Notes under the pieces: generated by a model
The model's input: the letters and a program-made list of their open reading frames with translations, nothing else
Database searches by the model: none
What the model was told of the DNA's origin: nothing
Part shown: piece by piece, positions 12,201 to 21,201 of the stretch
How positions within the stretch are numbered: the stretch's first letter is position 1
Layout of the letters: each line of letters opens with the position of its first letter
Origin: Linum tenue
Lineage: Eukaryota; Streptophyta; Magnoliopsida; Malpighiales; Linaceae
DNA: 64,000 nt
Direction: 5' to 3'
NCBI GenBank assembly: GCA_946122785.1
Contig: CAMGYJ010000006.1
Coordinates: forward strand, 68,635,676-68,699,675
Made by a program: the position numbers and the translations under genes

Positions 12201-12471
12201 GCCTGACATCATTCACGGTACAGAACGAACCATCATGTGTCCGAACCTTTATGGACCCGATTCCAACAACCTTGCAGACAACTCCATTAGCCATGACCAC
12301 GTTACCACCATCTATCTGCTCGTAGGTTGTGAAGCAATCCCTGTTCGGAGACATATGATATGAGGCTGCAGTATCCAGAAACCACACATCACCACGATGT
12401 GCCTTCTCATCTACAGCCAAGGCGAGATCGTCTTCAGAACTGTTGTCCACTTCTGCCACGGCAACTGAACC
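9286..12471 (-). CDS. Copia Pol: protease, integrase, reverse transcriptase, RNase H
   Basis: About 1,060 codons in one open frame. Numbering from the first Met (12459), domains in order are: protease active site DTAAS at 29-33; GAG-pre-integrase/zinc finger HMRLGH..CEHC; integrase core with [21 protein letters not shown] and [10 protein letters not shown] (D,D,E set visible); the FFGCPVYYH and FVGYGDG region; a variable linker; reverse transcriptase with [11 protein letters not shown] and YVDDM; and RNase H with [15 protein letters not shown] and the KHIDVRYH end. The frame is continuous with gag upstream except for one TAA at 12472-12474. All catalytic motifs look present. Tnt1-like features are the gag start and the DTAAS protease. 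Confidence 0.95.
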   Translation of the reverse strand, partial: GSVAVAEVDNSSEDDLALAVDEKAHRGDVWFLDTAASYHMSPNRDCFTTYEQIDGGNVVMANGVVCKVVGIGSIKVRTHDGSFCTVNDVRHVPRMTKNLISLSLLDSKGFSFKGKCGVVYVCKGSRKVLKGVKRGTLYALQGSVLSGSAAVASSQVQQEDMTTLWHMRLGHMSERGMQVLSKRDLLCGHKVQNLEFCEHCVFGKLHRNKFPKKGIHRMKGILDYLHSDCWGPSRVESIGGSRYFLSIIDDYSRFTWIFMMKQKSEAFTKFKQWKTLVENQTGKKIKKLRTDNGLEFCNSEFNEFCKDEGIARHRTVRDTPQQNGVAERMNQTLLERARCMLPNAGLERRFWAEAVNMACFLINRGPHTGIECKTPYEVWYGKPADYSSLKFFGCPVYYHVDEGKLNPRAKKGVFVGYGDGVKGFRVWSPSEHQVILSRNVIFDEKSMFNPMLKVTIVEGSRNVDKQVELQTLNESEFEHQGGEDQHDEDVSAEPETSESSARAQQSIASGRPKRATAGVPPQRYGFEDMVAYSFQVAEEVDAGEPQSYREAVSGGEADRLLAAMGDEMESHDRNQTWELVKRPQGRKIVTNKWIYKKKEGITSKEGMKFKARVVARGFSQREGVDYNEIFSPVVRHTSIGVLLAIVAHYDLELEQLDVKTAFLHGELEEEIYMTQPEGFEVLGKEDYVCKLKKSVYGLKQSPRQWYKRFDSYMLELGYSSSPYDCLVYHSKAEDGSMIYLVLYVDDMLIAARSKSDIQKLKGLLSAEFEMKDLGAAQKILGMEIYRDRSKKKLFLSQKSYIQKILSRFGMSSAKPLNTPSASNVHLSSAYAPQSEAEKEYMSRVPYASAVGSLMYAMVCTRPDLAHAVSVVSRFMIQPGKEHWQAVKRIFRYLKGTPDVGISFGSDTVCLVSGYSDSDYAGDVDTRRSMTGYVFTLGSSIVSWKATLQSAVTLSTTEAEYMALTEAAKEGIWLKGLVGDLGLHHDQAVVYCDSLSAICLAKDQVHHERTKHIDVRYHFLRTEKRIKVKKVGTADNPADMFTKPVPHGKFQHCLDLLNVLSG

Positions 12472-13230
12472 TTATTTCTTCTGTTGCCCTCTTCTCTTGG
12501 GACAGTTGTACTTCCAATGCCCCACTTCCTTACAGTTGTGACAAGCATCACCTGGCTGTGGACCGGGACCCTTGGAATTCTTGCTCGAATTCCCTTTACC
12601 AGATTTCTTCTTTCCCTTTCCACCTGTAACAGCCAAACCCGATGCCTCACCAACTGTACCAGATCCGAACGCCTTATGCATGATCTCTCTCGTATGAAGA
12701 GCAGACCTGACATCCTCCAACGACACGCTTTCTTTACCAGCAATAAAAGAATCAACAAAATTCTCATATGAACTCGGCAAAGAAACCAGCAGGATTAGGG
12801 CAGCATCCTCGTCATCAACTTGAACATCTATATTACGCAGATCCAGCAAAATAGAGTTAAGTTGTTCGAGATGTTCCCTCAAAGGCGTACCTTCTTGCAT
12901 CCTCAAGCTGAACAACCGTTGCTTGAGATGCAACTTGTTGGTTAGAGACTTAGTCATGTACAGACTCTCTAGTTTCAACCACAAGCCCGCGGCAGTCTTC
13001 TCAGCAGCGACTTCAATGATGACGTCATCAGACAACGATAACATGATGGTCGAGTAGGCCTTCTCCTCCAGGGTATTCCACTCATCGTCATCGACCGCTG
13101 CCTTCTTCTGTTTCGCAGACAGCGGCCCCCACAGCCCTTGCTGTTTTAATAAAGCCTGCATCTTGATCTGCCATATAGCGAAGCTGTTCTTCCCCGTGAA
13201 CTTTTCGATCTTCATGTTCACCGACGTCAT
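12472..13230 (-). CDS. Copia Gag with CCHC zinc knuckle
   Basis: Frame of 252 residues starting MTSVNMKIEKFTGKNSF, followed by the typical copia gag pattern FAIWQIKMQALL (DUF4219/UBN2-like). The central YSTIMLSLSDDV..LESLYMTKSL region is characteristic of the UBN2 domain. The C-terminal knuckle CHNCKEVGHWKYNC gives a CCHC zinc site, followed by a basic tail. It lies in the same frame as pol. A TAA directly follows the basic tail, whereas Tnt1-type elements encode one Gag-Pol polyprotein, so this stop is probably a lesion. The nucleocapsid would package element RNA in cytoplasmic particles. Confidence 0.93.
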   Translation of the reverse strand: MTSVNMKIEKFTGKNSFAIWQIKMQALLKQQGLWGPLSAKQKKAAVDDDEWNTLEEKAYSTIMLSLSDDVIIEVAAEKTAAGLWLKLESLYMTKSLTNKLHLKQRLFSLRMQEGTPLREHLEQLNSILLDLRNIDVQVDDEDAALILLVSLPSSYENFVDSFIAGKESVSLEDVRSALHTREIMHKAFGSGTVGEASGLAVTGGKGKKKSGKGNSSKNSKGPGPQPGDACHNCKEVGHWKYNCPKRRGQQKK

Positions 13231-13269
13231 TCTTCTGAATCGAAAAACCTAGCCTGATTTCCCGCCGCG

Positions 13270-13281
13270 GCTCTGATACCA
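13270..13281 (-). promoter_or_regulatory. Primer binding site of the copia element
   Basis: On the minus strand this reads tggtatcagagc, complementary to the 3' end of initiator tRNA-Met. It lies 2 nt inside the 5' LTR, as in most plant copia elements. Confidence 0.92.
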
Positions 13282-13283
13282 CT

Positions 13284-13588
13284 TGTTATAAACGCGCTGC
13301 TACGGATCGGGAAATCACTGGAATCGACAAAGCAAGAATACGAAAGCGAGAATCGAAAAACACGACACACGATTTACGTGGTTCACTAACACGATGTGTG
13401 TTAGCTACGTCCACGGGAGAGAGAGAGCCAGTTTCACTATATCAAGGAGATTACAGATTACAGAGGAGTATGAGAAGTATTTATAGTACTTCTCCATGTG
13501 GGTCTAAACCTAATTCAATCTAACAAAGGAAACGGTTACAGACCAGACTCAGAATCCGAACCCAAATAACATTGAGCCCATATCAACA
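13284..13588 (-). repeat. 5' LTR of the copia element (305 bp)
   Basis: TG..CA ends (plus strand tgttataaac ... catatcaaca). On the minus strand a TATA-like actataaata lies inside (about 13479-13488), suitable for U3/R. It is the more complete of the two LTRs. Confidence 0.92.
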
Positions 13589-13593
13589 TAGGT

Positions 13594-14003
13594 ATTTAGT
13601 GTTTGTGATGAGATTCTGCATTTTTATATGCCCCTAGCTATATGGAGAGAGCCAGAGAGGGAGAGAGACCGTGTGGGCTTTCAAGGTCAACGGACCTCGG
13701 AATAACTTCTAACCTTTATATTAAAAGAAACTAATAGGCGCACATGGTTCACAATTGCCTAATATTTGTTAGGGTCGACTACTTTGGTCCGGTTGACAAA
13801 ATTACGTGGATGGGTGGTTGGTTGGAGGAACCAAGCAAGAACTAGCTGTCTAGCCGTGACCAAGAACATTATGACTACTGGTTTTGATTTTGAATTTGGA
13901 GGTCTTATATTCGAATTCATTAAGTGATACTTAATTGTAAAAATTAAACAAATCTATATAACGTGTTTATAAAAAAAAATAGTGATGTAGCCAACATCAG
14001 TTG
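13594..14003. other. Intergenic DNA with a possible SINE-like relic
   Basis: About 13885-13978 reads ggaggtcttatattcgaattc ending ctatata..tttataaaaaaaaa. This resembles the tail half of the SINE-like repeat at 24633-24734. I could not define its borders. The rest shows nothing. Confidence 0.3.
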
Positions 14004-14011
14004 GTAGATTG

Positions 14012-14565
14012 TAGGGATGACAATTTACCCACCCATGGTTAATTTTGCCCAAACCCAAGTAGACCCATTTATTATGGGTAGGGTTTGGGTGATGTGTGTA
14101 TGGGTTTGGGGTTTGTATATGGGTTTGGGTTAGATATGGATATTATCTAAATGGGTATGGGTTGGATATGGATATCCATTTACTTTAGGATGTTTTAACT
14201 ACACATGCAAAAATTGGACTTATTTGTAAAACTTGAAAAATTTAGGTACCAAAATGTAAGACCAAAAAAATTTAGGTACCAAAACGTACTTTTCCATCGA
14301 CATTTTGAGGACTTATATGCAAAAAAAATTAAATTTAGGTACTAAATATGCATATCTATTAAGTTTAGGTACCAAAATGTAATTTGTATTTGGGCATGGG
14401 TACAAACCCAAATCCATTTGTTATAAACCCAACCCAACCCAAAGTAAATGGGTATGGGTACAAACCCATCAAACTTTACCCATATCCATATATTTGGATT
14501 TCATACCCAACCCAATTGGGTTGGATAGTAAAATACTCATGGTATGTGCAAAATTGCCGTCCCTA
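14012..14565. mobile_element. hAT-type MITE (554 bp)
   Basis: Perfect 8-bp TSD gtagattg at 14004-14011 and 14566-14573. Terminal inverted repeats: tagggatgacaattt on the left, and the right end inverted reads tagggacggcaattt. Interior consists of inverted tracts of atgggtatgggtt and tttaggtaccaaaatgta. No coding capacity. A 550-bp relative lies in opposite orientation at 16185-16734. Confidence 0.92.
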
Positions 14566-14573
14566 GTAGATTG

Positions 14574-15333
14574 TATGTCCATAATATTAAGCCAACCTCT
14601 CTTAATTAAATATTGTTTTGGGTTTCTCATGTGAATTGGTTAAATTGGGGTTGCACTTTCCATGGTTTCTTTCGAGTTCAATACGAATTAAAATAATATT
14701 AATCGTTTGTGTGATATTTAGATGATTCATAGCATAACCATACGCCGTAATGGAAAGTTGGAAAACTTCCAAGAAATAATCATAGGCTCATCATCACAAT
14801 TTGGTTAACTAAGGTTCTAAAGTCATACATCAGGTTGGAAAAGTTGAAGGGTTCAAACAAATCTATCATGAGCCCATTATTACAATTTTGACGGGCTAAG
14901 GTAGTGCGATTTTAAGGGTGTTCTTTTAAAATTAAATAAATTAATAATAAAAAATAATCTATGATTCTTAAAAAAAAAATCTAATGGTACAATTTATAAC
15001 AACCATTTTCATGCTCTAAATTTTTATGATTATAAAATACCGTAATGTCTACTGCATTCAATAAATCCTTTTAAATATATCCTACTAAAAAATCATTTAT
15101 AAACTGATTGTTTGTTGGATTCTGAAGCTTGGTCTTGATATGGCTTGAAGCTAAAATTCTCTTTCAACACTTGCAATTGGAACCAATAACTTCAATACAA
15201 GTTTTTATGAATATATTAAATTCACTTTTTTCTTCACCATCAACTAAACTAATTCATAATAAAAAAATTAATCTAATAATTCCTCATCATTCTCAACACA
15301 ATAATAATACCTTTTGAAAACATGAACAACCAC
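14574..15333. other. Intergenic AT-rich DNA
   Basis: No coding frame with a recognisable motif and no TSD-bounded element seen. Confidence 0.35.
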
Positions 15334-15731
15334 ACTCAAAGGGCGTACATGGGGCATCCAATACCTGCCGTCAACTTTGTTTCGTCAATTTTCCTTGCAG
15401 GTAACTGAATGGCAAGAGGCTTCGCACGTACGGGCATAGACATCTCAGGCTGTGGAAGTGAATACGAGAATAATCGGCCCAGCTCCACAGTCCGGCACAT
15501 TGATTTCCACTTTGGTTATTGATGTGTATTGGAGCAGCACTCGGCCCAGTCTCCCAAGCCCATCGACGACTCACGTCGGGCCCATGTTGCGCATGCATGT
15601 ACGTCCTCCAACGAGGAAACGGAAACCCTAGTGACCTATTGTAGAGAGGGTTATATATGTTCCTGTAACTATCGGCTGCGGCCATCAATTCAAGAATAAT
15701 AATATCAGCAGCAGGAGAGCTTGAGCTCTCC

Positions 15732-15812
15732 CGTGGATTAGTCTCGGCCATCACACCGGTCGAGGATACCACGTTAAATACTTGTCTTCGTTTGCGATTT
15801 ACATATTTCACA
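15732..15812 (+). repeat. Copia LTR-derived fragment
   Basis: The stretch gtggattagtctcg..tcgaggataccacgt.aaat..ttgtct matches the 3' part of the solo LTR at 56753-57026. The upstream part to about 15560 may belong to the same LTR, but it is too diverged to delimit. No TSD found. Confidence 0.6.
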
Positions 15813-16881
15813 ATGTCCCATGCCGGGCAGAGGCGGTGCTAGTGCGATTTGATGGTGATCTGAAGCGAGGTGTTGGGGTAGCATTGGCTTCGTAGGATTC
15901 GATTCGGCAGGGACAGTAAGCTTTGCATTTGGAAGCTATTATGATAGAAATGTCGGATCCTTTTCTTATGGAATTTATTGCTCTACGAGATGCCATGAAA
16001 TGGTGTTTAACAAAATTCTATGGTGATTCACAATAAGTCTTTTGTTTTGGCAAAATTCTATGGTGATTCACCATAGTGGTGTTGACGAGGGATCACGGCC
16101 ATGACCGAGGCGGGGCTATCCTCGAGGATATTTCTCTTCTGGACAAGAGTTTTGACTTATGCTCTTGTCATTATACTTCACGGATAGGGATGACAATTTT
16201 GCCCATACCCATGGATTTTTTACTATCTAACCCAATTGGGTTGGACATGAAATCCAAATAGATGGATATGGGTAGAGTTTGATGGGTTTGTACCCATACC
16301 CATTTACCTTGGGTTGGGTTGGGTTTATAACAAATGGATTTGGGTTTGTAACCATGCCTAAATACAAATTACAATTTGGTACCTAAACTTTATAGATATG
16401 CATATTTAGTACCTAAAATTAAAAAAAAATTGCATGTAAGTCCTCAAAATAGCGATAGAAAATTACGTTTTGGTACCTAAATTTTTTCGGTCTTACATTT
16501 TGGTACCTAAATTTTTCAAGTTTTACAAATAGGTCCAATTTTTGCATGTGTAGTTAAAACCCCTAAAGTAAATGGATATCCATATCCAACCCATACCCAT
16601 TTAGATTATGGAAGCAATATTCATACCTTATCCAAACCCATTTACAAACCCCCTTCACCCATACCCAACCCATTATGAATAGATCTACTTGGATTTGGGT
16701 ATAATTACCCATGGGTGGGTAATTGACATCCTTATCCACGGAGCTTCAATAGGGCTGCCCATCTTGTGGCGAAATAGACCCTTTCATTAGAAGTTCGACT
16801 ATTAGTCGACTTTCGCCCGTGGTTGTTGTTCGTTCTCTGACTATGTATTTATCTGTACTCTTTGACTATGTTAAAAAAAAA
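15813..16881 (+). pseudogene. Decayed LINE 3' end (RNase H region) split by a hAT element
   Basis: Translated pieces match the RNase H of the LINE at 5472-6855. RFDGDLK..GVGVALAS corresponds to VDGA..GAGGLVV there, DPFLMEFIALRDAMKWC to DPFLVELVAFRDAIQWC, FYGDS to FYGDA, and GGAILEDISLL to GGRILEEIQKL. Stops and frameshifts abound. A hAT MITE (16185-16734) interrupts it, and the flank after it reads like the usual RAAHLVA-type end. It terminates in an A-tract (16873-16881). The 11-mer actcaaagggc follows the tail (16882-16892) and also occurs at 15334-15344. This may be the TSD, in which case the insertion began at about 15345. Confidence 0.7.
16185..16734. mobile_element. hAT-type MITE (550 bp), opposite orientation to the copy at 14012
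   Basis: TIRs tagggatgacaatttt on the left and, inverted from the right, taaggatgtcaatt. The TSD is ttcacgga (16177-16184) and tccacgga (16735-16742), 7 of 8 identical. The interior is the reverse complement of the 14012-14565 element. It is nested in LINE RNase H sequence. Confidence 0.9.
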
Positions 16882-16968
16882 ACTCAAAGGGCATCCCATA
16901 GGACTAAAAAAGAAAAAATTATTCAACAAAAAAAATTGCCCCTAATCAAGAAGGTTGATTTTTTTTTT

Positions 16969-17275
16969 TTAGGGTTAAAGACACATTTGGTCACTGAGAT
17001 TACTAAATCGGGACATGTTTAGTCACTAGAAAAAGTTAATATCAAATTTGGTCACTATAATTACTAAAACAGGACACATTTAGTCACTCGCCGTTAGTTG
17101 TCGTCCAACTCCGTTAACAGAGTCCGTTATGTGCTGACGTGGCTAACGTGAGCGCCTAGTCAGCGCCGTTTTGGGCCAGAAATGATCAAACCCGACCCGC
17201 CATGTCACTAAACCCGCCACGTCAGACATCCAACCCACACCATTAACCCAACCTGACCCAGAAATAAACCCTAAC
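16969..17275. mobile_element. Solo end of a Mutator-like element
   Basis: The sequence from agggttaaagacacatttgg through ccgttatgtgctgacgtggc to the cgccacgtcag zone matches the left TIR of the Pack-MULE at 21202. No inverted partner was found before the LYRM2-like gene, so this is one end only. It lies about 600 bp upstream of that gene's start codon. Confidence 0.75.
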
Positions 17276-17877
17276 CCACCTAAAGATACAATTATTACAA
17301 ATTAGTTGAAATCAACCCGGCCAACGGGCCGGGCTCACAGCTTGCACGTAGTTCAATTGCCGAAGCCCAATTAAGCAGGCTCGCCTATTCGGCCTGACAA
17401 GACTTGGCGTCTCAAATCGGCACCGCATGGGCACTTTTTTCATCCGTTTGTTTTACACTTTTACTACATTTTGCCCCTTCACCACTTTCCACTCTATTCA
17501 TTGGCAATTTGGCATATTACCAAGCAACTCGCCGGAGCCAGCCACCGTCGGTTCCTTCTCCCCCTTCACCAGCTGCTCCAATTGAAGAAAACCCTACTTC
17601 CGGCGGTCACGATTCCTCTTCCCCATCCCTTTCTCTACTTCAAGGTACGTTCATTTGCTGCGATTCCTCTCACCTATACGATTTCGTCGAGCTCATTGAA
17701 GAGCACTGAATCAAGCAAATGAGCTCGCTGTCTAATTCATCTGAATACGGAATCTAGGCATTTGAATAATGTATCGGCTTTCAGCTTTCTCAATTCTTTC
17801 ATTGTACAAATCCTTTGTAGAGCTGGATTTAAGTTTCTCACTTTATGGAGGCTTCTTTTTGAGGAGAGGAATTGGGC

Positions 17878-18904
17878 ATGGCTCGAGCCTTGGATCTGCA
17901 GGACTTCATTGTTCGAGCTAAGGTGCTGAAGCTGTACAGGCAGGCTCTCCGGGTCGTCCGTAGAGCACCTGATGGTGCTAGAGGTATAACTTAGCTATAT
18001 GGGGTTTTGATTTGCTGCTGGAATTGCTCTTCAAATCTGAATCTTAAGATTTGTTGAAGTTGCTTTCATTGAAGGTTCTAGGTTTTCAATTCTTCTGTTA
18101 ATCCGGGATAGTAAAAGTTTCTGAAATTAGGGCTCAATTGATGAAGTTTAGGCCTTGCATTACAACTATCTGTAGCATAGAGCCAAAGGGAATTAAGCTT
18201 TCTTGAATTTCTGTTGAGTGGTTTTGCTAGATAATGTGGTGGAGAGTGCACCTTGACTTGATTTTTCCCTGTAGCTTGATATGCCACTCGAGAGTCTTGA
18301 CCACTTTTTGGCAGAATGGATTATAGTATACACTTCTGGTTCCATCTGTTCTTCACAATGTTCTGTTCTAAGTTTCAGGAGGGGGATGACAGTTGAGCCG
18401 ATTTGAAACAAGTATCTCACAAGTAGCAAGCCTCTAGTTTCTAAGAGAGTTTTAACTTTTCTGCATTATGGAAGCAGCAATTGATATTAACCTTCAGCAC
18501 TAGCTATTCTCTATTTTTCTCTTTTGCTTTAAGGTTTAGATATTTCTGAGTTTCTGAAAATGGGTTCAGGAATTGATAATCAACTTTCGGTATTTGCTCT
18601 CTCTCTCTGAGTTTCTGATAGTATCTAGTATCTACACAAAATCTGGTTATGCAGTCTTGATCTATAAGTTGGTGAGTTTCTGAATTGTGTCTGTGAACTG
18701 AGTAGAAAGCTTACAGATCCAGTAAATTCTGCTTCATCTCTGAGACAACGATGGTGTATTGCAGATGAACTGAAGCAAACAATTAGGCAGGAAATGGAGA
18801 ACAACCGGAACTGCAATGACAGGCAAACGATTCGGTTTCTAATGAGTGACGGATTAGAGAGGCTGAAACGTTTAGATGAGACCCTTGATATGCAGGGCCG
18901 ATGA
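17878..18904 (+). CDS. LYR motif-containing protein 2-like (LYRM2), two exons
   Basis: Exons 17878-17983 and 18765-18904, joined by a 781-bp GT..AG intron in phase 1, give 81 residues. The LYR tripeptide is at residues 19-21 (KLYRQALR). It is followed by RRAPDGAR, then exon 2 with ELKQTIRQEMENNR and the end LDMQGR, a pattern I know from LYRM2 proteins. The length fits the family (about 80-90). LYR proteins are small mitochondrial adaptors that bind acyl carrier protein and assist assembly of complex I or Fe-S enzymes; LYRM2 is linked to complex I. From memory the Arabidopsis counterpart is At1g76065. A solo Mutator-like TIR lies upstream at 16969-17275. The 5' UTR probably lies in 17400-17877; an open frame at 17404-17709 has no visible homology. 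Confidence 0.9.
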
Positions 18905-19104
18905 TTAGCATCAGCAGCAGTACACTTGGTTCTTCTTCATTGACGGAGTGGGTTCAAAACTTAACTGCGGCATGGCATATTAATGGAAGAAGACGAAGGT
19001 TTATGAATTCATTAACAGAGTTAAATAATCCATGTCATAAAATTGTTTGTATGTTTTTGTATTTGGGATTAGGACTACTTAAGAATCGCAAATTTCATTC
19101 TGAT

Positions 19105-20215
19105 TAATGTGATCATGTGCTGTAAAACAGTCCCTGTTGATGTTGAATGTTATATTTCATTGGACTAATGTCACTAAAAAAACCAACCATTAGCAACTTT
19201 GCCATTTGCCCATTTGTATTACACAACTATCGATATATGTGTATACCAATTTTTTTTTTTCCGTTAGTTGGACTGTTAAATTTAACTACGAGACTAGTCA
19301 ATGCCTAGTTAGCGCCTAGCTGGCTTGCTAACATGGAAATTTTAACCGACATATCCAATTTCTACATTAACAAAACGAAAAAGATAAAATAGAAGACAAA
19401 AGTAGAAAAAAGAGGGGGTCAAACACTTATTTTGATATTTTCATGTCAACCTCACCCTTCCTCTTAGTTGCTATCAAAGTCGAACAGAAGACGAACTCTA
19501 AAAAAATTCCTCCAAAATTGATCTAGTTGATGAAATCAGCCTACGCATGAGTAGAGTCTGAGGCTTCAAATAGTCTGCGGAAGTGAAATCGAAGAAGTGG
19601 AATGATCGAATTAGATCAGAGAATGAATTTCCCACTCTTCATCTTCTGCCACAGTTAGTAGACGAAGAACTTCGAACCAAGGGATTAGAAGTAATATCGA
19701 AGCAAGGAAGTAGGATTCAAACATAGGTATGAATCTTTACCTTTTGGAAGCACAAAAAGTGATTGTGAAGAAGTGGTTGAGGCTAAATTTTTAAAGGTTT
19801 TTTTTGGGCATTAGAAGCTATTGTCTTCATCGGTCTTTGTGGCAAAATCTGGTGGTTGGGAAGCAATTGATGGCTAAGTAGGCTACATAAATTATTGGAG
19901 GTGAGGAATAGTGGGTGCACAATTGAAGATTCCCACCAAAAGCTTGGACCATGATTTTGATTGCGAAGACAAATTTAGCTATGTTGTCTGGTGAAAAGCA
20001 AGTTAGTGATGCTTCCTTTAGCTAGCATTTTCATCAATTTTATTGAATTTTCGATATGACTGTGGTGTTGTTGTGTTGGCTTTGTTTATTTGTTTATGTG
20101 GACAGTTTGGTTGGGAAATGAACAGTTTAATTGTGGTAAAGCATTTATTAATGTTGTTTATTTCAGGATGACTTATAATCTTGTAGAGCTGATTTTCAAC
20201 CATGATAATTGGACG
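19105..20215. other. Intergenic DNA with transposon-like remnants
   Basis: About 19262-19345 (ccgttagttgg, agcgcctagc) resembles the Mutator-like TIR family weakly. At 20161-20235 a short frame reading NLVELIFNH resembles the start of MuDR-type transposases, but it ends within 25 codons. Nothing else is recognised. Confidence 0.3.
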
Positions 20216-20221
20216 GAGGCA

Positions 20222-21201
20222 CACCATATTTTATAAACATCATGCTAAATTTTCGTGTATAATAACAATAACACTCATATTCATCAACAATAGCTTGCTA
20301 CACTTTGAACAACAACGATAACATCTTCATCACTTCAACCAACAACAACAAACAACACACATAAGTAATCCTACTAACACATACAGTACTCAACCTAGCA
20401 TTTTCACACCTGATCTTGGCCAAATCTAGACAGATCATTTTTACCCCCTCTTCATCTGTTATGTCTTAGCTTCTTTAACTTTTAGCCTTTCTTCTAACAT
20501 TTGTGCTCCGAACTTCATGGAAACGAGCTTCAACTCTGAATAATCTTTCACAGTTGTTGGGGTGTCAACCCACAGAAAATAATTACAATTGATGGCATCA
20601 TCCTTCCAATACGGGCAGCAATAAAACTCTCTCCCCGGGTTATTGGGTGTCCCACTCCCATATACATACACAATAGAGGGTATCTTGTGTTTGCACTTCA
20701 CAACATGTGAGTTGGCAGAACTGGATTCGGCTTTGTTGTGGTTACCTTTTCTTCCAAACATGGTAAACTTTCTACAAAACACATGAACCTAAAATAGGTT
20801 TTGCTTGAACTGCAATTTTGACACAAAACAATGGAAATGATTCATTTAACTCCAAATCGAACAACAAGGAAGTTTACCATGAAACAGAGGAACACAACCG
20901 AATCGACTAATTCACCAACCACTATTTCCACCAGTCGAGAGCCATCGCTCGTCTTTCCTTTTACAACGACTTCACTATTGTTATGGGTCACTTCTTGCAA
21001 AGCTCGACTGTCTGCGCTTTCCAAATCCCCAACACCGCCGCCTTCCAAAGCGTTGTTGCCGCCTCAGTCGTTGTTTCAAGCCGGAAGAGGAGAAAGATGA
21101 AGAACAGAGCGAGGAGGGGGAAAGCCCAATGGCCGTAAAAAAATAGAGGTCGGGGTAGGATGAAACAACCAAATATCTTTCCATTATTAAATTAATTATT
21201 A
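20222..21201. repeat. Repeat copy 1 (interrupted by the Pack-MULE; continues at 22694-22750)
   Basis: Starts caccatattttataaacatcatgc and ends ..gtaggatgaaacaaccaaatat. Copy 2 at 22757-23425 matches at both ends and over the minus-strand frame described as MEGGG..VRFGV. Copy 1 additionally carries the GRF zinc-finger frame (20459-20782), which copy 2 lacks. Copy 2 runs uninterrupted through the position where the Pack-MULE sits in copy 1. Confidence 0.75.
20459..20782 (-). CDS. GRF-type zinc-finger protein, repeat-associated
   Basis: Frame of 107 residues. The central part has the zf-GRF pattern: KCKHKIP near residues 28-34, then GSGTPNNPGREFYCCPYWK, then CNYFLWVD, with the ligand Cys residues and the GR.F..CP core. 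The C terminus (LEERLKVKEAK) is charged and possibly helical. GRF fingers bind single-stranded nucleic acid in larger proteins. In plants, short stand-alone GRF frames are abundant and often lie within repeats. It sits inside a duplicated repeat unit whose second copy has lost it, so it is more likely a mobile-element cargo than a host gene. Confidence 0.55.
   Translation of the reverse strand: MFCRKFTMFGRKGNHNKAESSSANSHVVKCKHKIPSIVYVYGSGTPNNPGREFYCCPYWKDDAINCNYFLWVDTPTTVKDYSELKLVSMKFGAQMLEERLKVKEAKT

Larger units (their letters stand above)
9017..13588 (-). mobile_element. Ty1/copia LTR retrotransposon (Tnt1-like), nearly complete
   Basis: Both LTRs begin tgttataaacgcg and end catatcaaca on the plus strand, giving TG..CA termini. 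Flanking pentamers caggt (9012-9016) and taggt (13589-13593) are a near-perfect 5-bp TSD. In element (minus) orientation there is a 5' LTR, a tRNA-Met primer site, gag, pol and a purine-rich stretch (aaggtggagatt) before the 3' LTR. Domain order protease-integrase-RT-RNase H defines copia. The 3' LTR has a large internal deletion, and gag and pol are separated by one stop codon, so it is probably no longer autonomous. Confidence 0.95.

Noticed and set aside
13270..13281. tRNA-like sequence (initiator tRNA-Met 3' end)
   Set aside because: Only 12 nt match, directly inside an LTR: it is a primer binding site, not a tRNA gene. The same holds for 53213-53224.
17404..17709. 101-codon frame upstream of LYRM2
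   Set aside because: No homology seen, a splice-like caaggtacg inside, and position fits the LYRM2 5' UTR.
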